Assembly (NCBI RefSeq): GCF_029360665.1
Contig: NZ_JARDUB010000001.1
Location: 744,001 to 808,000, forward strand
Source: Eudoraea chungangensis
Lineage (GTDB): Bacteria > Bacteroidota > Bacteroidia > Flavobacteriales > Flavobacteriaceae
Direction of reading: 5' to 3'
DNA: 64,000 bases
Shown: piece by piece, positions 1 to 8,656 of the stretch
How the letters are laid out: every line of letters starts with the position of its first letter
How positions within the stretch are numbered: position 1 is the first letter of the stretch
Translations under genes and position numbers: made by a program
The notes under the pieces: model-generated
What the model was told of the DNA's origin: nothing
Database searches by the model: none
Seen by the model: the letters and a program-made list of their open reading frames with translations, nothing else

Positions 1-1182
1 AAAAGGTATGTGCGTTCTAAAAGTTCACAGAATGCAGTAAATATTATCAACTTTATTACTTTTTTGGTTATAGTTATTGGGTCTGCCGCACTGTTTATTG
101 TCCTTTCTGGATTCTCTGGCCTAAAAACCTTCAGTCTTTCCTTTAGTAACATCTTTGACCCCGACCTTAAGGCTTCACCCATTAGTGGTAAATTTTTTAG
201 TCTCTCTGCTGAAGAGGAACAAAAATTAAAGGAAATAGAGGGCATTGCCTCCTATTCCAAGGAAATGGAAGAACAGGTATATCTTACCTATAGACAAAAA
301 AGTTCTGTAGCCTATCTAAAAGGAGTAGATACGGCCTATACCCAAGCAACTCAGGTAGATAGCGCCATCTATTGGGGAAATTGGGCGGTAGACAACCAGC
401 AGGCGGTTGTTGGTTTGGGTATCGCACACCTTTTAAGCCTAAGCATTAACGACTACCAAAACCCTCTTCAAATCTTGGCTCCCAAACCCGGACTAGGATC
501 TCCTACCCAGCAAGGTTTTGGTGCAAAACCCTATAACGAAATGCCTGTGGTAATTAGTGGCGTTTACGCTGTGGAGGAAAATCTGGATAAAAAATATATA
601 CTGACGAGTCTTCCTTTGGCCCAAATTTTATTGGAAAAAGACAACACCCAAATTTCTGGGATAAATTTTCGATTGACCCCTGATGTAGAGATAACAGAAG
701 TACGGAACAAAATACTTGCTCTTTTAGGAGACAAGGTAAATCTTATGAACCGGCGACAGCTGAACAATGCCTTATACCGCATGCTGAATACCGAGAATTT
801 AGCTACCTATCTAATCTTTACACTGGTACTTATTATTGCGCTCTTTAATGTGGTAGGTGCTATTATTATGATGATTCTGGACAAACAACAAAATTCTAAA
901 ACCCTTTATAGTCTCGGCGTTACGATTAGAGAAATTCGAAAGGTGTATTTTGTGCAGGGGGTAATTGTAACGGGCATGGGAGGTCTTATAGGCCTGTTTC
1001 TGGCCTCTTTACTAATCTGGTCTCAATTGGCCTTTGGATGGCTGCGAATTACGCCTTCTTTGGCCTACCCCGTAGAATACAAATTAATGAATGTTTTGGT
1101 GGTAATCGTAACCATAGTGGTTCTTGGGATTGTCGCCTCTAAAATTGCCAGTAGCAGGGTAACAAAAAAGCTTTTGTCCTAG
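1..1182 (+). CDS. LolC/LolE-type ABC transporter permease (5' end outside window)
   Basis: Inner-membrane permease of the MacB/FtsX superfamily, probably the transmembrane subunit of a lipoprotein-releasing (LolCDE-like) transporter. The visible part has one N-terminal membrane segment (about residues 10-40 from position 10), a long periplasmic domain, and three C-terminal membrane segments typical of the FtsX core. The frame stays open back to position 1 and reads KRY before the GTG at position 10. Family members usually begin a few residues earlier (FIAKRY-like), so the true start lies upstream and the gene is truncated by the window edge. It ends tail-to-tail with dusB, sharing 4 bp. The family is clear; the exact cargo is inferred. 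Confidence 0.85.
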   Translation, partial: KRYVRSKSSQNAVNIINFITFLVIVIGSAALFIVLSGFSGLKTFSLSFSNIFDPDLKASPISGKFFSLSAEEEQKLKEIEGIASYSKEMEEQVYLTYRQKSSVAYLKGVDTAYTQATQVDSAIYWGNWAVDNQQAVVGLGIAHLLSLSINDYQNPLQILAPKPGLGSPTQQGFGAKPYNEMPVVISGVYAVEENLDKKYILTSLPLAQILLEKDNTQISGINFRLTPDVEITEVRNKILALLGDKVNLMNRRQLNNALYRMLNTENLATYLIFTLVLIIALFNVVGAIIMMILDKQQNSKTLYSLGVTIREIRKVYFVQGVIVTGMGGLIGLFLASLLIWSQLAFGWLRITPSLAYPVEYKLMNVLVVIVTIVVLGIVASKIASSRVTKKLLS

Positions 1183-2171
1183 ACAAAGGCGAAATCTCCA
1201 AACTTCTCTAACACCTCATCAAAGGCGTCAAAAACATCCTTAGAATGGTCGCTGGTAACCATTTTCATTCGGTACTCCTTAAAATTGGGAATGCCCTTAA
1301 AATAATTGGTATAGTGCCTCCGCGTTTCAAATACGCCTAGCTTTTCTCCTTTCCAATCTATAGACATTTGCAAATGTCTTCGAGCGGCCTCTACCCGTTC
1401 TTCCATGGTAGGCGGTGCGAGGTAGTCGCCGGTTTTCAAAAAATGTTTTACCTCTTTAAAAAACCATGGGTAGCCTATACTGGCTCTTCCAATCATTGCG
1501 CCATCTAAACCATATTCGTCCCGCATTTTTTTTGCTGCTTCCGGGCTATTCACATCCCCATTTCCAAAAACAGGGATATGCATTCTGGGATTATTCTTAA
1601 CTTCTCTTATAGGATTCCAATCGGCATAACCCTTATACATCTGTGCCCTGGTTCTACCATGGATAGCAATTGCCTTACAACCCACATCCTGCAGCCGCTC
1701 GGCCACCTCCACAATTTTAATGGTACTATCGTCCCAGCCTAGTCTTGTTTTTACCGTTACCGGTAAATGGGTATGTTCTACCATGGCCTTGGTTAAGGAA
1801 ACCATCAGATCTATGTCTTTTAAAATCCCTGCTCCGGCTCCTTTACTGACCACCTTCTTTACCGGGCATCCAAAATTAATGTCGATAATATCTGGTTTGG
1901 ATTTTTCTACAATCTCCACGGAACGCAACATGGAATCCAGGTTGGCTCCAAAAATCTGAATACCTACCGGACGCTCCTTTTCATAAATGTCGAGCTTCAT
2001 TACACTCTTGGCGGCATCCCTGATAAGGCCCTCGGAGGAAATAAACTCGGTATAGACTAAATCTGCTCCTTGTTCTTTGCAAAGGGCCCTAAAAGGAGGG
2101 TCGCTTACGTCCTCCATAGGAGCAAGTAACAACGGAAAATCAGGCAGTTCTATGGTGTCTATTTTAACCAC
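1179..2171 (-). CDS. dusB: tRNA-dihydrouridine synthase DusB
   Basis: FMN-dependent enzyme reducing uridine to dihydrouridine in the tRNA D-loop, using NADPH; cytoplasmic. The 330-residue protein is full length for the DusB group. It starts with the flavin-site motif LLAPMEDVSDPPFR, carries the catalytic cysteine in INFGCPVKK (about residue 102), and has the HGRTRAQMYKG and GNGDV/GRASIGYPWFF segments of the TIM barrel, followed by the helical tRNA-binding tail. An upstream TAATTTTG box gives it its own promoter, divergent from lepA. Its stop overlaps the stop of the permease gene. DusB is favoured over other Dus paralogues from the length and motifs. Confidence 0.93.
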   Translation of the reverse strand: MVKIDTIELPDFPLLLAPMEDVSDPPFRALCKEQGADLVYTEFISSEGLIRDAAKSVMKLDIYEKERPVGIQIFGANLDSMLRSVEIVEKSKPDIIDINFGCPVKKVVSKGAGAGILKDIDLMVSLTKAMVEHTHLPVTVKTRLGWDDSTIKIVEVAERLQDVGCKAIAIHGRTRAQMYKGYADWNPIREVKNNPRMHIPVFGNGDVNSPEAAKKMRDEYGLDGAMIGRASIGYPWFFKEVKHFLKTGDYLAPPTMEERVEAARRHLQMSIDWKGEKLGVFETRRHYTNYFKGIPNFKEYRMKMVTSDHSKDVFDAFDEVLEKFGDFAFV

Positions 2172-2190
2172 TATATATTAGTTTAAGCTG

Positions 2191-2198
2191 CAAAATTA
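2191..2198 (-). promoter_or_regulatory. Putative dusB promoter -7 box
   Basis: The minus strand reads TAATTTTG, an exact match to the Bacteroidota -7 consensus TAnnTTTG, 20 bases upstream of the dusB ATG. No clear TTG -33 element is seen at the usual spacing, so this is a motif match plus position only. Confidence 0.45.
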
Positions 2199-2330
2199 AG
2201 CAAAATTGAATATATCTATCTAATAAGGACAATCTCCATAAACAAAGAAAAGCTCCCGTTTCTTATCGCGGTATTCTTCAAACTAAGAATTTGTTTGTCC
2301 AGTAATAGGAAGTATAGACGGAGAAAAATG

Positions 2331-2338
2331 TATCTTTG
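2331..2338 (+). promoter_or_regulatory. Putative lepA promoter -7 box
   Basis: TATCTTTG matches TAnnTTTG exactly and lies 29 bases before the lepA ATG at 2368. The predicted transcript would start near 2345, only a few bases before the alternative TTG at 2353, which favours the ATG as start. A TTTG at 2294-2297 is too far away to be a convincing -33 element. Confidence 0.5.
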
Positions 2339-2367
2339 ACCCCTATTTTATATTGCGGATAAAGAAA

Positions 2368-4164
2368 ATGAAGCACATTCGAAACTTCTGTATTATTGCT
2401 CATATAGACCATGGTAAAAGTACTCTGGCAGATCGTCTATTAGATTTCACTGGTTCGGTAACGGAAAGGGAAAAAAAAGAGCAGCTGTTAGATAGCATGG
2501 ATCTGGAAAGGGAAAGGGGCATCACTATTAAAAGTCATGCTATACAGATGGACTATACCTATCAGGGACAGGAGTACATTCTGAATCTTATTGATACACC
2601 CGGACATGTTGATTTTTCCTATGAAGTATCCCGCTCTATTGCCGCCTGTGAAGGCGCCCTTCTTGTGGTAGATGCCGCTCAAAGCATACAGGCGCAAACA
2701 ATTTCTAACCTATATCTTGCCCTAGAAAACGATTTGGAAATAATCCCGGTGCTAAACAAGGTAGACTTGCCAAGTGCCAGCCCGGAAGAAGTTACAGATG
2801 ATATCGTAGATCTTCTAGGCTGCGACCCGGAAGAGGTTATCCCAGCAAGTGCTAAAACAGGCATAGGTATCGAAGAAATACTCAGCGCTATCATTGAGCG
2901 TATTCCGCCGCCTGAAGGTATATTGGAGGAACCATTACAGGCTTTGGTCTTTGATTCGGTTTACAATCCTTTTAGAGGAGTAGAGACCTATTTCCGAGTA
3001 ATAAATGGGGAAATTACCAAAGGGCAAAAAATTAAGTTTGTAGCTACGGGTAAAAGTTATTTTGCCGATGAGGTTGGAACTTTAAAGCTTACACAATTCC
3101 CCAAACAAAGTATTAAGGCAGGAGATGTTGGCTACCTTATTACGGGGATAAAAGATGCCAGAGAAGTAAAAGTGGGAGATACCATCACCGATGCGGTAAA
3201 CCCAACAGTAAATGCTATTGCCGGTTTTGAAGACGTAAAACCTATGGTTTTTGCAGGGATATATCCTGTAGATACGGAAGATTTTGAAGAGTTGCGCTCT
3301 TCTATGGAAAAGTTACAACTCAACGATGCTTCCCTGGTCTTTAGCCCGGAAAGTAGTGCTGCCTTAGGCTTTGGTTTTAGATGCGGATTCCTGGGGATGC
3401 TGCATATGGAAATTATTCAGGAGCGTTTGGAACGCGAGTTTGATATGACGGTGATTACCACTGTACCCAACGTAAGTTACCACGCCTTCACAACAAAACA
3501 TCCCGACAAGGCCATTATTGTAAACAATCCTAGTGATCTACCAGACCCTTCTACCCTGGAAAGAGTGGAAGAGCCCTATATAAAAGCAACAATTATAACC
3601 AAATCCGATTTTGTTGGGAATGTAATGTCTCTTTGTATCGATAAAAGGGGGCAGATTACAAACCAGACCTATCTTACTACAGAAAGAGTAGAGCTCAACT
3701 TTGATATGCCCTTGGCAGAGATTGTATTCGATTTCTATGATCGTCTTAAAACGGTTTCAAAAGGCTATGCTTCTTTTGACTATTCTCCTATTGGCATGCG
3801 TGTTTCAAAATTGGTGCGAGTAGACATTTTATTAAATGCACAACCCGTAGATGCCCTATCTGCCCTAATACATTTTGACAACGCCCAATATATTGGAAAG
3901 AAAATGTGCGAAAAGCTAAAAGAGCTTATTCCTCGCCAACAATTCGATATTCCTATTCAAGCGGCCATTGGTGCTAAGATTATTTCAAGAGAAACTATTA
4001 AGGCGCTTAGAAAAGATGTGACCGCCAAATGTTACGGGGGGGATATCTCACGGAAAAGAAAACTTTTGGAAAAACAAAAGAAGGGGAAAAAGCGAATGCG
4101 CCAAGTTGGAAATGTAGAAATTCCGCAGCAGGCATTTATGGCGGTTCTAAAACTAAATGATTAG
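2368..4164 (+). CDS. lepA: Elongation factor 4 (LepA) GTPase
   Basis: Ribosome-associated translational GTPase that acts on stalled or pretranslocation ribosomes. From the ATG at 2368 the protein is 598 residues, the usual LepA length; an in-frame TTG five codons upstream would add MRIKK and is less likely. All G motifs are visible: AHIDHGKST (P-loop, about residues 11-19), [11 protein letters not shown] (switch I), DTPGHVDF (about 76-83), NKVDLP (about 130) and SAKTG. Domain II, the EF-G-like domains III and V, and the LepA-specific C-terminal tail ([20 protein letters not shown]) follow. It appears monocistronic, divergent from dusB and with its own -7 box. Confidence 0.97.
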   Translation: MKHIRNFCIIAHIDHGKSTLADRLLDFTGSVTEREKKEQLLDSMDLERERGITIKSHAIQMDYTYQGQEYILNLIDTPGHVDFSYEVSRSIAACEGALLVVDAAQSIQAQTISNLYLALENDLEIIPVLNKVDLPSASPEEVTDDIVDLLGCDPEEVIPASAKTGIGIEEILSAIIERIPPPEGILEEPLQALVFDSVYNPFRGVETYFRVINGEITKGQKIKFVATGKSYFADEVGTLKLTQFPKQSIKAGDVGYLITGIKDAREVKVGDTITDAVNPTVNAIAGFEDVKPMVFAGIYPVDTEDFEELRSSMEKLQLNDASLVFSPESSAALGFGFRCGFLGMLHMEIIQERLEREFDMTVITTVPNVSYHAFTTKHPDKAIIVNNPSDLPDPSTLERVEEPYIKATIITKSDFVGNVMSLCIDKRGQITNQTYLTTERVELNFDMPLAEIVFDFYDRLKTVSKGYASFDYSPIGMRVSKLVRVDILLNAQPVDALSALIHFDNAQYIGKKMCEKLKELIPRQQFDIPIQAAIGAKIISRETIKALRKDVTAKCYGGDISRKRKLLEKQKKGKKRMRQVGNVEIPQQAFMAVLKLND

Positions 4165-4292
4165 CTTGTTCCTTGTACTGTCGTCTTTTTCTTGCAGGTC
4201 GATGTCTTGAAGATTTTTCTTACTTTTTTGCTATAGAATACAATAATAACAGACATATTGTGTTATTTAGACTGTAGGAAAAAACGCAAAAA

Positions 4293-4526
4293 ATGACAAC
4301 TTATATTGCAGAATTTAAGGCGGTCCACTCCATAATTCAAATAATACAACACTCCGTATTTACCTGGCAACAGGAAGGTGGGGAAATAGATCCGGATCTG
4401 CTTTCTGGAAAAATTAAAAGAGAATCTTCTGTTCATTTTTACAAGCTTCTGGCGGGAAAGAACTACGATATTTCTCTAGAGGATATCTCTGTAGAAATTA
4501 ATAAGACTACTTCCTTTCTTGGCTAA
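4293..4526 (+). CDS. Small hypothetical protein
   Basis: A 77-residue ORF not recognised as any family. It is soluble-looking, has no signal peptide or membrane segment, and mixes amphipathic stretches (FKAVHSIIQIIQHSVFTW near the N-terminus) with an acidic/basic C-terminal half. An AGGAAAAAA purine run lies just before the ATG. It sits alone between lepA and the convergent MORN operon, 128 bases from lepA, so it could be read through from lepA or have its own promoter; no TAnnTTTG box was found. It may be a real small gene or a chance ORF; nothing in the sequence decides its function. Confidence 0.5.
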   Translation: MTTYIAEFKAVHSIIQIIQHSVFTWQQEGGEIDPDLLSGKIKRESSVHFYKLLAGKNYDISLEDISVEINKTTSFLG

Positions 4527-4669
4527 GACCACAAAAACTTAAGGGCGGTTTACTAAAGGGCTTCACCTGGAAGGCTTGCTCTAGCTTATTTGATAAGATT
4601 CTAGTAAGGTAGTAAAGAGTTCTTTAGGCAGATAAGAATAGGATGTGCGTAAAAGGAAAAGGCGTATTG

Positions 4670-5524
4670 TTATTTGCGCGACTTTTTATCGGCTTCCACT
4701 AATTTGTCGTCGTTCCATTCGCCTTTCGCCATTACATCTCCGTCGCTATCAAAAAACTGACCAGTACCACTGCGCTTATCTTCCTTCCATTCCCCAGTGT
4801 ATTTCTCTCCATTAGGCCAGTAATAAGTTCCCTGGCCACTCCTTTTGTCTTTGTCGTAATGGCCAACATAGTATTGCCCGTCGGCCCAATAGTAGGTACC
4901 TTCTCCATGACGCTGGTTGTTTTTCCACTGTCCTTCGTACCGGCTTCCAGTATCTAACAACGCAATTCCAAAACCATTGGCCTTTCCATTTTTTACCTGC
5001 CCCACATAATGAATTTGGGCTCCTTTATTGCTTTTAAACTGCAAATATTCTCCAAAAGACTTCTGTTTTAATTGCTGTTGTAAACGAGAAAGTTTTACCT
5101 GTGTTTTTTGTAAAGCAAACTGTAGAGAATCGTATTGCTTGGCAGTTGTTGCATAGGTTGTTGCCTGGAGAGACAAACTATCTTTATCCTTATCACTACC
5201 TAGAGTGGGTGCCTGGCTTGAAGATTCCAGATACATCAATTTTTCAGCCAAGGCGATACGCAGCGGAATAGCCATTCTATTCTCGTTGGCAGTCTTCATT
5301 GTCTGTGCGTAAGATGCTACAGCATCTGTATAAGAACCGGTAAGCAACATAGAATCTATCTCGGCCAATTGCTCGTAGTGAGTCAGTTTTTCTGTAACCA
5401 TTATGCTCTCGGCGTCTTTGGCAGCCATTTCTTGTTTCAGGCTAATCGTCTGATGTCGGTATATTATTGCAATACCTACGGCGAGCACTAGTAAAAGATA
5501 AGGGATAAATTTCTTTGCTTTCAT
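4670..5524 (-). CDS. Membrane-anchored MORN-repeat protein
   Basis: A 284-residue protein with an N-terminal hydrophobic segment (about residues 7-25) acting as signal anchor, a helical, probably coiled-coil region (about 28-160, rich in Lys/Gln/Leu), and about four MORN repeats at the C-terminus (about 175-275). The repeats show the YEGQWKNNQRHGEGTYYW pattern repeated as YVGHYDKDKRSGQGTYYW and YTGEWKEDKRSGTGQFF. MORN repeats bind membranes or proteins in several systems; the role here is unknown. It is the last gene of a minus-strand group with the DUF2490 and MORN-like genes upstream (35-base gap), suggesting the three act together in the cell envelope. Confidence 0.75.
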   Translation of the reverse strand: MKAKKFIPYLLLVLAVGIAIIYRHQTISLKQEMAAKDAESIMVTEKLTHYEQLAEIDSMLLTGSYTDAVASYAQTMKTANENRMAIPLRIALAEKLMYLESSSQAPTLGSDKDKDSLSLQATTYATTAKQYDSLQFALQKTQVKLSRLQQQLKQKSFGEYLQFKSNKGAQIHYVGQVKNGKANGFGIALLDTGSRYEGQWKNNQRHGEGTYYWADGQYYVGHYDKDKRSGQGTYYWPNGEKYTGEWKEDKRSGTGQFFDSDGDVMAKGEWNDDKLVEADKKSRK

Positions 5525-5559
5525 ACCTAATAAGCTGTTCTTACATGCTTATCTACGAA

Positions 5560-6396
5560 TTAATCGGTCAAATGGATTTCGGGAAGCTTATTTTTCACCT
5601 TCCTAAAGTCCGGTGAGAAGTACATATGGAAACGCATGGTCCATGCCTGCTTGTAAATACCCCCGTTTATCAGCTGTTGTCCTTGGGAATACATCATGCC
5701 CGCTGCAAAGGACAATCTTGGGTTTACAATATATCCAAGCGTGGTTGTAAGCCGCAAATCTTCCATAGGACTGGCCACCACCGACTTTCCGCTTTGCATG
5801 ATCAATTCGGCCTCTGGGGAAATATAAAAAGTCTTGGGCTGCAATTTATGGCTGTTTAAAGGCGTCTTCATCCTAAACATATACCGCCATCTATTTCTAA
5901 AGATGTAATCACTATTGTCAACAAAGCTCTGGGTCCATCGGTGTTCAATCCGAATTCGATGGTAGATCATAGAACTTCCCAGGGGTATGGCGAATTGATA
6001 CTGATGCCATATACGCCACTCAGGTACTACATTGCGATCCGGAGAAAGTGGATCCGTATTAAAATTGATCCGAACCACTCCCCCAAGGCTTACATTAAAC
6101 TTTTTGGAATAGATGTAACCTATCGCATGACGGTTATATATCTGGGCTATTTGACTCAGATAAGGAGTGCTCTCTGTTTCTACAAATCGAAAATGGGTCT
6201 GGGCATCCCAGAAAAGACGTTTGGAAAGGCGTATGTTCCCATAGGTGTTAAACCAAACCCTGGTAATAGGGTCCTTGTATTCCGATTCAGGAGGCAGCAC
6301 TACTTCACCCTGTGCTTGCGCTAGGATACCATGGAATACGCCTATTAAAAACAAAACTGTGAGTCGTTGACTTCGAAAGGGATGCTTAGTTCTCAT
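5560..6396 (-). CDS. DUF2490 family outer-membrane beta-barrel protein
   Basis: A 278-residue secreted protein with an N-terminal signal peptide ending near AQAQG. The remainder alternates aromatic and polar residues as in an outer-membrane beta-barrel. The sequence NTYGNIRLSKRLFWDAQTHF, then repeated strands such as WRIWHQYQFAIPL and IYHRIRIEHRWTQSF, fits the DUF2490 family of Bacteroidota. Function is unknown; family members are generally annotated as porin-like. The start overlaps the end of the upstream MORN-like gene by 4 bp (ATGA type), indicating translational coupling. Confidence 0.75.
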   Translation of the reverse strand: MRTKHPFRSQRLTVLFLIGVFHGILAQAQGEVVLPPESEYKDPITRVWFNTYGNIRLSKRLFWDAQTHFRFVETESTPYLSQIAQIYNRHAIGYIYSKKFNVSLGGVVRINFNTDPLSPDRNVVPEWRIWHQYQFAIPLGSSMIYHRIRIEHRWTQSFVDNSDYIFRNRWRYMFRMKTPLNSHKLQPKTFYISPEAELIMQSGKSVVASPMEDLRLTTTLGYIVNPRLSFAAGMMYSQGQQLINGGIYKQAWTMRFHMYFSPDFRKVKNKLPEIHLTD

Positions 6397-8354
6397 TCGA
6401 CTTTGGTTGCAGAGTTTCCTAGGTTGAACAATTCCAGAACTGTTTCTGGATCCTTTTCTTTGCGAAGTTTTCGCTCTAATTTTTTAGTTTCCTCATCACG
6501 CAGGGCGAACATCCTTTGATTGGTGCGCTGTATTTGCTGGGAGAACTCCTTGGCTGTTTCACAGCTTAGCGAAGTCTCTATGTTTTTTAAGAAATAAGGA
6601 ACTAACACTTTGTCATAAGCAGCAAGAATTCGTTTTTTAACCTCTTCCTCCATCACCGTGGCCATAAAAGGGTTCCATACGCCATCTGTATAGTGTTTTT
6701 TAAGCGAGTCTCGCTGCTGCGGAAGACTTCCTATAGTTCTGCCCAATTGATTTAATTCTTTAAAACAGACAACTAATTCCTCTGCCAAAGCAGTTTTTAA
6801 AGCCGTATCACTGCGCATGGCATAATCGGATAATTGTTTCTCTGCAAATACCCCTACAGACAGCAAGGTTTCATGATAGGCTTTTGGAAGTTTTTTCTGA
6901 ACCGAATCTACATAAGTTTGCAGGCTGTCATTTAATACAATTAAACGCTGCTCTACGGCAAGAAGCTCTTGTTCTCCCTTATGTAACCCCAGTTTAATCT
7001 CTAATTCCTTTTGAATCATTTTAAGGCTTTCTAAAGCATAAGAAGCCGCCTGAGCCGAAGACATTAAATTGTTCTTATACAAATCATAGTGATCCGCATC
7101 AGGAAGAACGAAGGTGGCTTTTGGAATCTTGCCTTCCGCATAAGGGGATAGGTCTATGGTGGCAGATGGTATCCCATTGGGCCAGATATAAGCTACCAGC
7201 GGGGGGCGCTTCATATAGTCTAGTAAGTCTTGTTCGTAATATTGTTTTATTTTCCCTAACGGCTTCAGCCATTCTTGTCTTATTGCCTTTAATGCGGCAT
7301 ATCCATAAGCGGCCTGTTCATCAGACAAGGCCAAAAGGTTTAATTGAGAACTGTTCAATAAGGCATCGCTTATTACTTTGGCTTCTATAACATCCTGGTG
7401 TATGCTCTGTGCATACTGTTGTTCCAAAGAATCGAGTGGATAATACGCCAGTTTTACCTTCCATTTCGGATAAAACTCTGTAGTACCTAAAGCTGTGAAA
7501 ATAGTGTCTAGATTATGGTAGAAGATGTCATTTTGTACTAATAAACTAGGTAATAAGCCTTTTAAATAGGATAAGGAATCATCAGCCTTGGTTTGAAATC
7601 GCAAGGCTTGCAAATATCCTTCTCCAAGAGTTTTAGTTTTAAACTCAGTAGTGGATTCGTATTCTAGCTGCCATACTTTTACTTCCCCATCATTCTTAGT
7701 TTCTACCTGCTGTAAAACACCATCCTCAAAGTACCAGTTCTCCTCTATTTCCAAGTCCCCTCCTCCGAATAAGGTCCATTGATCATGCGCAAGGCCATCT
7801 CTTAAAAAACGCCCCACCAAGGCACTTTCCAAATCTTCGATCTGAAAGCTGCCGTGTGGAATACCTTTTTCAAAATCAACCTTGCTTTTAAAATTAGATT
7901 GGGCCACCTCAGAATTTTCAATCCGGTTTACGGCTACATTCCACATTCCTTCTGGCAGGCCATTGCGAAGCATCCCTACTGCTTCTTGTTGTATGCCGTT
8001 CACCAAAACACGATATTGATAGTCCACTACCTCCGAACTATTCCCAGAAGTAAAGGAACCGTATTTAAGTCGCCAGGTTCCCTCTGGAATATTATCCTTA
8101 TAATTTCCAGAAAAAAGAAAAGAAGTGTCCTTATTCTGCAACAACGATTCTAAATCTGATCTTTGAATACGAAAAGGACCGTTGCGCAGGGTATCTCCCT
8201 CTATAATGTAATATTGATAATTTGCCTCTCCCTTGTAGCCAGCCACCCGAAGAGGTCCCTGATACCTGGTCTCCTGGGACTGTGCTTGAAAAGAACCAAG
8301 GATTAGTATCCCGAGGACACATATGCCTGTAAATATAGATCGGAATGGTTTCAT
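6393..8354 (-). CDS. Secreted protein with N-terminal MORN-like repeats
   Basis: A 653-residue protein with a signal peptide (LGILILGSFQAQS). The first 200 residues carry degenerate MORN/YwqK-like units (LRNGPFRI, YKDNIPEGTWRLKYG, LRNGLPEGMWNV, FEKGIPHGSFQI, LRDGLAHDQWTLFGG). The remaining 450 residues are alpha-helical, with long charged helices up to the C-terminus. No enzyme motif was seen. It is the first gene of the three-gene envelope operon (this gene, DUF2490 barrel, anchored MORN protein). The recurrence of MORN motifs at both ends of the operon suggests a shared scaffold or assembly role, but that is inference. Confidence 0.7.
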   Translation of the reverse strand: MKPFRSIFTGICVLGILILGSFQAQSQETRYQGPLRVAGYKGEANYQYYIIEGDTLRNGPFRIQRSDLESLLQNKDTSFLFSGNYKDNIPEGTWRLKYGSFTSGNSSEVVDYQYRVLVNGIQQEAVGMLRNGLPEGMWNVAVNRIENSEVAQSNFKSKVDFEKGIPHGSFQIEDLESALVGRFLRDGLAHDQWTLFGGGDLEIEENWYFEDGVLQQVETKNDGEVKVWQLEYESTTEFKTKTLGEGYLQALRFQTKADDSLSYLKGLLPSLLVQNDIFYHNLDTIFTALGTTEFYPKWKVKLAYYPLDSLEQQYAQSIHQDVIEAKVISDALLNSSQLNLLALSDEQAAYGYAALKAIRQEWLKPLGKIKQYYEQDLLDYMKRPPLVAYIWPNGIPSATIDLSPYAEGKIPKATFVLPDADHYDLYKNNLMSSAQAASYALESLKMIQKELEIKLGLHKGEQELLAVEQRLIVLNDSLQTYVDSVQKKLPKAYHETLLSVGVFAEKQLSDYAMRSDTALKTALAEELVVCFKELNQLGRTIGSLPQQRDSLKKHYTDGVWNPFMATVMEEEVKKRILAAYDKVLVPYFLKNIETSLSCETAKEFSQQIQRTNQRMFALRDEETKKLERKLRKEKDPETVLELFNLGNSATKVE

Positions 8355-8656
8355 CCGGGAAATTAGGTATTTTATTGAATGGTTACGAGGTAAGTACGAA
8401 AAATTATGGGCTTTGGATTATATTCCTTAGTTCTTGGTCCGGAACAAGACAAAGCCTACTGTTCGTTTAAGCGTTTTCCCAGACATGAAATATTCCTATT
8501 TTCTTCTACTAGAGGCTTATTGCAGGTGACGAATAGAGTGTATTTATGGAATTAATAGGTCGGTTTTCGTTAAGTAATCTTCCTAAATTTCGCAATACTT
8601 CCATTAAAGATTTTTGAATTTTTCTTGCTAAATTCACTGGAAATACTTGTTTAATC
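8355..8656. other. Divergent intergenic region without a recognised element
   Basis: About 300 bases between the divergent MORN-like gene and the glycoside hydrolase gene. It should contain both promoters, but no exact TAnnTTTG box was found on either strand. A 49-codon ORF from about 8406 has no ribosome-binding context or recognisable sequence and is not called. Confidence 0.5.

Noticed and set aside
2353-2367. TTG start for lepA
   Set aside because: The ATG at 2368 gives the conserved MKHIRNF N-terminus and normal length; the TTG lies only about 8 bases after the predicted transcript start.
8406-8555. 49-codon ORF in the gap before the glycoside hydrolase
   Set aside because: No ribosome-binding context, no hydrophobic or domain pattern, and it lies where divergent promoters are expected.
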